Below the pieces are notes generated by a model that saw only the letters and a list, made by a program, of their open reading frames with translations, made no database searches and was not told the DNA's origin. DNA of 6,605 nt from assembly GCA_902470345.1 (NCBI GenBank), contig CABRGB010000079.1, positions 1 to 6,605 on the forward strand. The letters run 5' to 3'. A program made the position numbers and the translations under genes. The stretch is from an uncultured Collinsella sp. Lineage in GTDB: Bacteria; Actinomycetota; Coriobacteriia; Coriobacteriales; Coriobacteriaceae. How positions within the stretch are numbered: position 1 is the stretch's first letter; each line of letters begins with the position of its first letter. Positions 1 to 5,940 of the stretch are shown piece after piece.

Positions 1-1217
1 GGAATCACGCGGACGGCCGTGGTCTTGTTGTTGATGACGCCGATGGCCATCTCGTCGGCGATGATGCCGGCGATGGTTTCGACCGGGGTGTCGCCGGGGA
101 TGGCGATCATGTCCAGGCCGACGGAGCACACGCAGGTCATGGCCTCGAGCTTCTCGAGCGAAAGCGCACCGGCCTCGACGGCGGCGATCATGCCGGCGTC
201 CTCGGACACGGGGATAAAGGCGCCCGAGAGACCGCCCACGCTGGAGCTGGCCATGACGCCGCCCTTCTTGACGGCATCGTTGAGCATGGCGAGCGCGCAG
301 GTCGTGCCGGGGCCACCGCAGGTGCCAACACCGATGATCTCGAGGATGCGGGCAACGGAGTCGCCGATGGCAGGCGTGGGGGCCAGCGACAGGTCGACGA
401 TGCCCTTCTCGACACCCAGGCGATGGGCGGCCTCGCGGCTCATGAGCTCGCCGGCACGGGTGATCTTAAAGGCGGTCTGCTTGATCTTCTCGGCGACTTC
501 CATCATCGATGCGGAGTCGGGCAGCGTTTCCAGGGCTGCGGCCATAACGCCGGGGCCCGAGACGCCTACGTTGATGACGGCGTCGGCCTCGCCACCGCCG
601 TGGACGGCGCCCGCCATAAACGGGGAGTCCTCGACCATGTTGGCAAAGCAGACAAACTTGGAGGCGCCAACGGAATCCTGGTCGGCCGTGAGCTTGGCGG
701 CATCGATGATGGTCTGGGCGGCCATGAGCACAGCGTCCATGTTGATGCCGGCGCGCAGGCTGGCGACGTTGACGCTGGAGCAGACGCGGCTCGTGGTGGC
801 GAGCGCCTGGGGGATGGACTGGATGACGCGGCGGTCGGCGTCGCCGATGCCCTTCTGGACGAGTGCGGAGAAGCCGCCCAGGTAGTCGATGCCGAGCGTC
901 TCGGCCGCGCGGTCGAGGGCATGCGCGATGGGGGTGAGGTCCTCATCCTTGCAGCATGCGGCGATCTGCGCCACCGGGGTGACGGAAACGCGCTTGTTGA
1001 CGATGGGGATACCGTACTCGCGCTCGAGGTTCTCGGCGGTCTCGACCAGATGCTCAGCCGTGTGCGTCACGTGGTCGTAGATCTTCGTGCACATGCGGTC
1101 GAGGTTCTCGTCACCGCAACCCATGAGCGAAACACCCATGGTGATGGTCCTGATGTCGAGGTTCTGCTCCTCAACCATGCCGCGGGTTTCCGCGATTTCT
1201 GCGGGCGTGATCGCCAT
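1..1217 (-). CDS. PFL-family / DUF711 (UPF0210) protein, 3' end cut by window edge
   Basis: I translated this open frame by hand. It starts at the ATG complementary to 1215-1217 and stays open to the left edge, giving 405 codons. The N-terminus reads MAITPAEIAETRGMVEEQ. Family-typical segments include DIRTITMGVSLMGC (residues 21-34), a Cys-Cys at 88-89, AVHGGGEADAVINVGVSGPG (204-223), a Gly-rich GVGTCGGPGTTCALAMLND stretch (296-314) and SSSVGGLSGAFIPVSEDAG (324-342). These place it in the DUF711/UPF0210 family. The family owes its 'PFL-like' name to structural resemblance to the pyruvate formate-lyase barrel; its reaction is unknown. Known members are about 450 residues, so roughly 45 C-terminal residues should lie outside the window. 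An AGGAG at 1223-1227 sits 5 nt before the start. No signal peptide or membrane segment is visible, so it is probably cytoplasmic. In many genomes an ACT-domain (UPF0237) gene lies directly upstream; here the upstream gene is metH. The family call is firm and the function is unknown. Confidence 0.9.
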   Translation of the reverse strand, partial: MAITPAEIAETRGMVEEQNLDIRTITMGVSLMGCGDENLDRMCTKIYDHVTHTAEHLVETAENLEREYGIPIVNKRVSVTPVAQIAACCKDEDLTPIAHALDRAAETLGIDYLGGFSALVQKGIGDADRRVIQSIPQALATTSRVCSSVNVASLRAGINMDAVLMAAQTIIDAAKLTADQDSVGASKFVCFANMVEDSPFMAGAVHGGGEADAVINVGVSGPGVMAAALETLPDSASMMEVAEKIKQTAFKITRAGELMSREAAHRLGVEKGIVDLSLAPTPAIGDSVARILEIIGVGTCGGPGTTCALAMLNDAVKKGGVMASSSVGGLSGAFIPVSEDAGMIAAVEAGALSLEKLEAMTCVCSVGLDMIAIPGDTPVETIAGIIADEMAIGVINNKTTAVRVI

Positions 1218-1257
1218 CCTTGCGCTCCTATCTGCCAAAACGAGCATAGTCTTATCT

Positions 1258-1263
1258 ATTCTA
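1258..1263 (-). promoter_or_regulatory. possible -10 box for the DUF711 gene
   Basis: The minus strand reads TAGAAT here, one base from the TATAAT consensus. It lies about 40 nt upstream of the DUF711 start, directly after the 1263-1300 hairpin. At 17 nt spacing there is no recognisable -35 box, because that position falls inside the hairpin. The putative metF promoter has the same TAGAAT hexamer. This is a weak call, supported only by one hexamer and its position. Confidence 0.25.
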
Positions 1264-1300
1264 ACGTGCCGCACGTGCCAAGTGGCGCGTGCGGCACGTT
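1263..1300 (-). terminator. strong hairpin after metH, candidate terminator
   Basis: A perfect 13-bp stem (AACGTGCCGCACG at 1263-1275 against 1288-1300) continues through a T-G pair and GCC/GGC (1277-1279 with 1284-1286) to the tetraloop 1280-1283. That makes a stem of about 17 pairs. It begins 25 nt past the metH stop, where an operon terminator would be expected. The 3' side in the metH direction continues AGAATAG and lacks a proper U-run. On the plus strand the stem is followed by TTTT (1299-1302). It may therefore be an imperfect or Rho-assisted terminator, an mRNA-stabilising 3' structure, or a DNA operator in front of the DUF711 gene. Confidence 0.5.
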
Positions 1301-1325
1301 TTGGTGCTCGGTTGTTTCCGTTGTG

Positions 1326-3884
1326 TTACTGCCCAAAGACCTCTTCGGCGATACGAGCGCTTTCGGCGGCGTCCTTGGCGTAGTAGTCCGCGCCGATTTG
1401 CTTGGCGTATTCGGGGGTGAGTACGGCGCCGCCTACGATGATCTTGACGCCCGGCACCTCGGCATGAAGCAGCTTGATGGTCTCTTCCATGGCCACGACG
1501 GTGGTGGTCATAAGCGCCGAGAGGCCGACGAGTTTGATATCGCGCTCCTTGACGGTCTTGAGTACCTCTTGCGGGTCGACGTCGCGGCCTAGGTCAAAGA
1601 CGGTGTAGCCGTAGTTATCGAGCAGCATCTTGACGATGTTCTTGCCAATATCGTGGATGTCGCCCTTGACGGTGGCCACGCAGATCTTGCCCTTGTCGGC
1701 GATCTCGCCGGCGGGCATCAGGCGCTTGATGGTGTCGAAGCCCACGCGCGCGGCCTCGGCCGAGGCCATGAGCTGCGGCAAGAAGAACTTGCCCTGGTCA
1801 AAGAGGACTCCGACCTCGTCGAGGGCGGGGATAAAGTGATTGTTGATGAGGTCCATGGCGTCGTGGTCTGCCAGCAGACGCTCGGTCTCGGCAGCGATCT
1901 CGCCTTTGCGGCCCGAGACGACCATTCGACGAATCGGGTCGTCGTTGCCGTCGGTGCCGGCGGTGCCAGCAGCAGGCGCGGCATCACTCGATGCGGCCTG
2001 AGCCGCTGCCGGGTTTGCGGCGATCTTGTACGGATCGGTCCAGCCGGCGTAGCGCTCGATGTATCCGGTCGAGCCCTCGTCCTCAACGCTCAGGACGCGA
2101 TAGCTGTAGACGGTATCCATAAAGCGCTTGGAACCCGGGTTCATGATGGGGGCGTCCAGGCCCGCGCCGAAGGCGGCGGCCAAAAAGACCGAGCCCAGCA
2201 GCGGGCGGGCAGGCAGGCCAAAGCTGATGTTCGACACGCCGAGCGCGCATTTGACGCCCAGGCGCTCCTTGCACAGGGACATGGCGCGCAGGATCTGCTC
2301 GGCCTGGCGTTGATTGGTCGAGGCGGTCATGACCAGGCAGTCGATGAGGATGCGGTCCGGTCCGATGCCGTAGCGGGCAGCCTCGGCCACGATGCGCTCG
2401 GCGATGGCGAAGCGGGCCTCGGCGGTATCGGGGATGCCGCCTTCGTCGAGCGTAAGGCCGACAACGTTGGTGCCGTAGTGGGCGACCAGAGGAAAGATCT
2501 CATCCATGATCTGCTGCTTGCCATTGACCGAGTTGATGATGGGCTTGCCGGCGTAGCGGCGCACGGCGGCCTCGACAGCGGCGGGATCGGTAGAGTCGAT
2601 CTGCAGCGGCAGGAGCGTGGAGCCCTGGAGCTGTTCGGTCGCCTGTTGGATAATCTTGACCTCGTCGATCTCGGGCAGGCCCACGTTGACGTCCAGGATG
2701 TCGGCGCCCTGCTCCTGCTGGCTGATGCCCTGGCTCACCACGTAGTCCAGATCGCCGTCGCGCAGGGCCTGCTGCAGGCGCTTTTTGCCGGTGGGGTTGA
2801 TGCGCTCGCCGATGACGGCGATCTTGTGGCCGTCGCAGGGAAGGTCTACGACCGTTTGGGCGCTTGTGACCGACATGCTGGGCTTGCGGTGGCGCGGGCT
2901 GGGCGTGTGGTTATCGATAAGCGTGCGCAGCGCTGCCATGTGCGCCGGCGTGGTGCCGCAGCAGCCGCCCACGACGCTCACGCCGTCGGCGATCATGCCG
3001 GCGACGGCCTCGGCGTACTCGGGTGCCTGGATATCAAAGACGGTGTTGCCGTCGTCGTCCACATGGGGGAGTCCCGCATTGGCCTGCACCATAACGGGTT
3101 TGTCGGTAACGGTGAGCATACGTGCGGCGAGTCCTCGTAGCTCGGCCGGTCCTTGGCTGCAGTTGATGCCCAAAACGTCGGCGCCGATGGCGTCGAGCGT
3201 GATAGCGGCCACCTCGGGGCTCGTTCCCAGGAAGGTACGGCCGTCTTCCTCGAAGGTCATGGTGGCAAAGACGGGCAGGTCGGAGTTCTCGCGGCAGGCG
3301 AGGACGGCCGCCTTGATCTCGGCAAGGTCGGTCATGGTTTCGATAATAAAGAGGTCCACGCCCGCGGCGACGCCGGCGCGCACTTCCTCGGCAAAAAGGT
3401 TGTAGGCCTCGTCGAAGCTGAGGGTGCCTAAGGGACGAAGCAGCGCGCCGATGGGGCCGATATCGCCGGCGACGTAGCGGGCGCCGGCCTCGCGGGCGCA
3501 GGTGACGGCCGCGGCAAAGACATCTGCCACGGTGGCGGCACCGTCGAGCTTGTGGGCGTTGGCGCCAAAGGTGTTGGCGGTGATCACGTCACAGCCGGCC
3601 TCGACATATTGACGTTGGATATCGGTGATAACCTGGGGCTCATCAAAGTTGAGCAGCTCGGGCAAGGCGCCCGCCTTCATGCCAGCGGCCTGCAACATGG
3701 TGCCCATGCCGCCGTCGAACAGCAGGTGTCCCGTGCCCTCGATGGCCGCACGCAGGCGATCGTCCTTAATGCGCAGATCGTCGATCGTGCGCGTCTTGTA
3801 CGTGGCACCGTTGCGACGTGCGGCATCAACGGGTGCCGCCAATGCAGTGCCGTCAGAATCATGAGTGATAAGCGGAGTAAACAT
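1326..3884 (-). CDS. metH: cobalamin-dependent methionine synthase without the reactivation domain
   Basis: This 852-residue cytoplasmic enzyme transfers a methyl group from 5-methyl-THF through cobalamin to homocysteine, making methionine. Domains in order: homocysteine methyltransferase (about 45-325), with LLFDGGMGTMLQ near residue 54 and the zinc-binding cysteines C242 (in NCS) and C308-C309 (in GGCCGTT); pterin/methyl-THF-binding domain (about 350-610), with GERINPTG, EQGADILDVNVG, DSTDP, NSVNGK and LGVSNISFGLP; an Ala/Gly-rich linker (623-647); the cobalamin cap (about 650-730), with FLPQLMASAEA; and the Rossmann B12-binding domain (about 732-852), with DIHDIG at 742-747, where H744 is the lower cobalt ligand. 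The protein stops right after the B12 domain, whereas full-length MetH is about 1,200 residues. The missing AdoMet-binding reactivation domain is encoded by the gene just upstream. The N-terminus carries about 30 residues more than E. coli MetH, but an AGGAG (3891-3895) 6 nt before this ATG supports the start. It is the third gene of the metF operon. Confidence 0.96.
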   Translation of the reverse strand: MFTPLITHDSDGTALAAPVDAARRNGATYKTRTIDDLRIKDDRLRAAIEGTGHLLFDGGMGTMLQAAGMKAGALPELLNFDEPQVITDIQRQYVEAGCDVITANTFGANAHKLDGAATVADVFAAAVTCAREAGARYVAGDIGPIGALLRPLGTLSFDEAYNLFAEEVRAGVAAGVDLFIIETMTDLAEIKAAVLACRENSDLPVFATMTFEEDGRTFLGTSPEVAAITLDAIGADVLGINCSQGPAELRGLAARMLTVTDKPVMVQANAGLPHVDDDGNTVFDIQAPEYAEAVAGMIADGVSVVGGCCGTTPAHMAALRTLIDNHTPSPRHRKPSMSVTSAQTVVDLPCDGHKIAVIGERINPTGKKRLQQALRDGDLDYVVSQGISQQEQGADILDVNVGLPEIDEVKIIQQATEQLQGSTLLPLQIDSTDPAAVEAAVRRYAGKPIINSVNGKQQIMDEIFPLVAHYGTNVVGLTLDEGGIPDTAEARFAIAERIVAEAARYGIGPDRILIDCLVMTASTNQRQAEQILRAMSLCKERLGVKCALGVSNISFGLPARPLLGSVFLAAAFGAGLDAPIMNPGSKRFMDTVYSYRVLSVEDEGSTGYIERYAGWTDPYKIAANPAAAQAASSDAAPAAGTAGTDGNDDPIRRMVVSGRKGEIAAETERLLADHDAMDLINNHFIPALDEVGVLFDQGKFFLPQLMASAEAARVGFDTIKRLMPAGEIADKGKICVATVKGDIHDIGKNIVKMLLDNYGYTVFDLGRDVDPQEVLKTVKERDIKLVGLSALMTTTVVAMEETIKLLHAEVPGVKIIVGGAVLTPEYAKQIGADYYAKDAAESARIAEEVFGQ

Positions 3885-3890
3885 CGGGGG

Positions 3891-3895
3891 CTCCT
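3891..3895 (-). promoter_or_regulatory. metH ribosome binding site at the upstream gene's stop
   Basis: The minus strand reads AGGAG, 6 nt before the metH ATG. Its first two bases are part of the TAG stop of the reactivation gene (3894-3896). A ribosome finishing that gene would stop on top of the metH start signal, which suggests translational coupling. The site also supports the early metH start that includes the N-terminal extension. Confidence 0.75.
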
Positions 3896-4682
3896 AATGG
3901 CTGGAATAGCAGGTGGTGTGGGCGGCGCGGAAGCGACAGCTCTCGCGCATGCGGCAGATATTGCAGGTGGGGCGGGTCTGGGCGTCGTGGACCTCGCCGT
4001 CAAACAGACCGATCACCGCGGTCACGCTTTTGGTGGGCATGAGCAGGCTGGTGGGTGTGACGGTCAGGCCGATGAGCCGCGTGGCGTTGAGCGCATTGAC
4101 GATCGAGCGCTGGGCCGAGAGCGGGCAGTCGCCGTAGCCGGGACTAAAGCGCCAGTTGCCGGCGAGCCCATGAACGGCGGCGTCCGTCTTGACCTGCTGG
4201 TCCATTTGCTCAACGGCGGCTTCCACGTAAGCGGAGCACGCGGCGTCGAGCACGGCGCCCTCCAGGGGATGTTGGGCTCCCGTGGTGCGCAGGCGACGCT
4301 CGGCGTCCATGCCGAGGGTGCATGCCATGAGCGCGGCAAAGCGGGCATCTTTGAGATGTCGATAGATATCGCGACCTCGCAGCTCAACGTTGGTGCCGAC
4401 CAAGTGAATGCAAGGCTCACTTTGTTCGTCCACGCCCGTGGCATCGACGGCAAACACGCGGCGCACGCCACGGGGCTCAATGTCAAGTTCCAGACGCTCG
4501 ACCACAAGCTCAATACGTCGTGACAGCTCGGGTTCAATCTGCTGGCCGCCGTAACCCAGATACCGCAGCATCTCGGCACGGTCGACACGGGGATGGTGCG
4601 CAGCATCGACACGGTAAAGCGCCGGCGACGCAAGGTCGGCCGGCACTTCGACAGCGGTTGTATCGATGTGCGGTTTTTCCAT
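3894..4682 (-). CDS. stand-alone methionine synthase reactivation (AdoMet-binding) domain protein
   Basis: This 262-residue protein corresponds to the C-terminal activation domain of full-length MetH. That domain binds AdoMet and, with an electron donor such as flavodoxin, remethylates cob(II)alamin that has fallen out of the catalytic cycle. R178 and Y183 lie in RFSPGYGDCPLSAQ, with the R-x3-G-Y spacing of the AdoMet site in MetH (R1134 and Y1139 in E. coli). The later segment TPTSLLMPTKSVTAVIG (209-225) is also typical of the domain. A free-standing homologue is known in Thermotoga maritima (TM0269). After the domain, the C-terminus carries four cysteines (C240, C243, C249, C258) in a C-x2-C-x5-C-x8-C pattern, which suggests a bound metal. 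The ATG at 4680-4682 overlaps the metF stop by one base as TAATG. The frame is open further upstream (to 4991), but that part is antisense-like sequence within metF. It is cytoplasmic and presumably docks on the MetH encoded 9 nt downstream. Confidence 0.9.
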   Translation of the reverse strand: MEKPHIDTTAVEVPADLASPALYRVDAAHHPRVDRAEMLRYLGYGGQQIEPELSRRIELVVERLELDIEPRGVRRVFAVDATGVDEQSEPCIHLVGTNVELRGRDIYRHLKDARFAALMACTLGMDAERRLRTTGAQHPLEGAVLDAACSAYVEAAVEQMDQQVKTDAAVHGLAGNWRFSPGYGDCPLSAQRSIVNALNATRLIGLTVTPTSLLMPTKSVTAVIGLFDGEVHDAQTRPTCNICRMRESCRFRAAHTTCYSSH

Positions 4683-5554
4683 TACCCCAGGCGCTCCATA
4701 ATGGTCGCGGCGATCGCAGGACGGTTCATAGTGTACAGGTGCAGGCCGTCGGCGCCGTGCTCCTTGAGGTCGCAAAGCTGGCGGGCGGCATAATCTACAC
4801 CGGCTGCCTGCAGGCTCTCGGGGTCGTTCTCGTACTTGGCGAGAATCTTGATGACGGGGGAGGGCAGCGACGCGCCGCACATAAAGACCATGCGGCTGAT
4901 CTGCGACTTGCCCATAAACGGCATGATGCCCGCGGTAATGGGCACGGTGATACCGGCCTTGTCGGCAAGCTCGCGAAAACGGTAGAAGCACTCGTTATCA
5001 AAGAAGAGCTGTGTCACAAAGAAGCTCGCGCCGGCGTCCTGTTTTTGCTTGAGGTGTTCGACCGAGAGGTTGAGATCCACACAGGCAATGTGGCCCTCGG
5101 GGTAGGCTGCGGCGCCCACGCAAAAGCCGGCGTCGACGAGCTCGGGGATGAGGTCGCGGGCGTAGGCGTAGTCGGAGGCGGGCTTGTCGTCCTCGGTCGC
5201 GCCGGCAGGGAGATCGCCACGCAGGGCCAGGATGTTTTCCACGCCGGCGGTGCGATACTCGTCGATCTTGGCGGCGATGTCGGCGTGGGTGCGGCCTACG
5301 CAGGTGAGATGCGCTACCGAGGGCGTATCGAATTCGCTCGAAATCATATGCGCGATGGGGGCGGTGGTGGCACCGTTGCCCGAGCCGCCGGCCGAGCAGG
5401 TGACCGAGACAAAGCTCGGCGAAAGCTTGCACAGATTGCCTGCCACTTCGCGAGCCGTGTCGAGGGTGAGCTCGCCCTTGGGCGGGAACATCTCAAACGA
5501 AACGGGCGCGGTGCCCTGGGATGCTGCCTGCTTAAAAACCTCGTCGACGCGCAT
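4682..5554 (-). CDS. metF: 5,10-methylenetetrahydrofolate reductase
   Basis: This 290-residue FAD-dependent TIM-barrel enzyme reduces 5,10-methylene-THF to 5-methyl-THF, the methyl donor for the MetH in the same operon. Its length is normal for bacterial MetF. Family motifs run in order: SFEMFPPKG (19-27), where E21 matches the catalytic Glu28 of E. coli; SVTCSAGGSGNGAT (50-63); AHLTCVGRT (81-89); NILALRGDLP (107-116), with the conserved Asp114 near the flavin; DLNLSVEHLKQKQDAGASFFVTQLFFD (160-186), with Q182 in the folate-binding region; and ITAGIMPF (206-213), followed by a C-terminal GLHLYTMNRP (270-279). The frame extends to 5620, but the start is placed at 5554. There an AGAGGAG lies 6 nt upstream and the conserved domain begins about 18 residues later, whereas the extra 22 residues are not MetF-like. 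It is the first gene of the operon, and its stop codon shares a base with the next start. Confidence 0.95.
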   Translation of the reverse strand: MRVDEVFKQAASQGTAPVSFEMFPPKGELTLDTAREVAGNLCKLSPSFVSVTCSAGGSGNGATTAPIAHMISSEFDTPSVAHLTCVGRTHADIAAKIDEYRTAGVENILALRGDLPAGATEDDKPASDYAYARDLIPELVDAGFCVGAAAYPEGHIACVDLNLSVEHLKQKQDAGASFFVTQLFFDNECFYRFRELADKAGITVPITAGIMPFMGKSQISRMVFMCGASLPSPVIKILAKYENDPESLQAAGVDYAARQLCDLKEHGADGLHLYTMNRPAIAATIMERLG

Positions 5555-5560
5555 ATCGTG

Positions 5561-5567
5561 CTCCTCT
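5561..5567 (-). promoter_or_regulatory. metF ribosome binding site that fixes the start
   Basis: The minus strand reads AGAGGAG, separated by 6 nt from the ATG complementary to 5552-5554. This selects residue 23 of the longer open frame (which reaches 5620) as the true first methionine. Confidence 0.8.
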
Positions 5568-5597
5568 AGATACGTAATAGTGTGATGTGTTGTAAGG

Positions 5598-5603
5598 ATT
5601 CTA
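5598..5603 (-). promoter_or_regulatory. possible metF operon -10 box
   Basis: The minus strand reads TAGAAT, one mismatch from TATAAT. It would place the transcript start near 5591 and give a leader of roughly 37 nt. At 17 nt spacing the -35 position (5621-5626) reads TCCACC, a poor match, which would fit an activated or regulated promoter. The palindrome at 5609-5625 fills the spacer and reaches into the -35 position. Confidence 0.35.
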
Positions 5604-5608
5604 CAGCA

Positions 5609-5625
5609 CCACTGTGTCACGGTGG
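5609..5625. promoter_or_regulatory. 17-bp palindrome, candidate operator of the metF operon
   Basis: CCACTGTGTCACGGTGG is symmetric about 5617. Every base pair matches except positions 5 and 13 of the 17 (and the central base). It lies 55 bp upstream of the metF start, covering the spacer and -35 position of the putative metF promoter, where a repressor or activator dimer would act. As RNA it could fold into a 7-pair stem (one G-U pair) with a 3-nt loop, but under the promoter called here it would not be transcribed. The regulator is not identified. Confidence 0.4.
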
Positions 5626-5718
5626 AGTTTCACTCGTTATTCGGGGATACCAATCAAAGATGCCTTGCTATCGGCTTTCTCTATAACAGAGCGGCTAATC
5701 TAGGCACGGACTATAAAG

Positions 5719-5744
5719 ACTGGTATCTGATGCAAAATACCAGT
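5719..5744. repeat. perfect 8+8 bp inverted repeat with 10-bp spacer
   Basis: ACTGGTAT (5719-5726) is repeated in perfect inverted form as ATACCAGT (5737-5744), with the arm centres 18 bp apart. This geometry is compatible with a dimeric DNA-binding protein. On the minus strand a weak promoter-like pair, TTGAGA (5758-5763) and TATTTT (5734-5739) with an 18-nt spacer, would place the -10 box on the right arm. A related GATACCA occurs at 5647-5652 and just before it. The role is unknown; an operator for either divergent unit is the simplest reading. Confidence 0.45.
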
Positions 5745-5863
5745 TAATAGAGCTCCATCTCAAATTGACTACCCTTAAACCATGGGGAGAGGTCTGCAAT
5801 TTATGCAGTTGATTGGCTGTTGAGGGTGGCAACGCCGCCTCGATAGGGTAACCTCATTGATTG

Positions 5864-5901
5864 GTTTCGCGACAGCAACATAACGGTAATGTCGCGGAAA
5901 C
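5864..5901 (+). promoter_or_regulatory. GlnR-box-like element upstream of glutamine synthetase
   Basis: Four pentamers lie at exact 6-nt spacing: GTTTC (5864), GCAAC (5875), GTAAT (5886) and GAAAC (5897). The actinobacterial GlnR consensus is gTnAc and GaAAc alternating twice with 6-nt spacers. By hand count, 15 of its 18 defined positions match, and the last box is perfect. The element ends 79 bp upstream of the glutamine synthetase ATG, a suitable distance for regulation. The same stretch is also an imperfect palindrome (GTTTCGCGACA against TGTCGCGGAAAC, one bulged base), so an RNA hairpin is the alternative reading. Whether this organism has a GlnR regulator cannot be seen here. Confidence 0.45.
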
Positions 5902-5940
5902 ACGGCGAGTCTAAGCTATGACTCGTTCGTTAGTAATCAA

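Noticed and set aside
19..885. Plus-strand open frame (288 codons) at the left edge
   Set aside because: It is the mirror of the conserved DUF711 coding sequence, and its Met/Ser/Ala-rich translation resembles no family.
423..1592. Plus-strand open frame (389 codons) across the DUF711 gene, the hairpin and the end of metH
   Set aside because: It crosses two real genes and their intergenic hairpin, has low-complexity content and no motif, and is an antisense shadow.
1653..3140. Long plus-strand open frame (495 codons) opposite metH
   Set aside because: It is antisense to a clearly conserved coding region. Its translation is Gly/Val/Asp-rich with no family motif, as expected from GC-rich mirror frames.
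3552..4523. Plus-strand open frame (323 codons) opposite metH and the activation gene
   Set aside because: It spans the junction of two confirmed minus-strand genes and shows no recognisable domain.
4683..4991. Upstream extension of the activation-protein frame into metF
   Set aside because: This part overlaps metF out of frame and reads as unrelated low-complexity sequence. The TAATG start at 4682 gives a complete domain.
4520..5569. Plus-strand open frame (349 codons) opposite metF
   Set aside because: It is an antisense shadow of metF, with Gly/Val/Asp-rich content and no motif.
5555..5620. A 22-residue N-terminal extension of metF
   Set aside because: The extra residues are not MetF-like, while AGAGGAG lies 6 nt before the ATG at 5554. 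The extension would also run through the putative promoter and palindrome.
5765..5793. TTGACT at 5765-5770 as a -35 box for glutamine synthetase
   Set aside because: At 16-19 nt spacing there is no acceptable -10; the 17-nt position reads AGAGGT. It remains possible only as an activator-dependent promoter.
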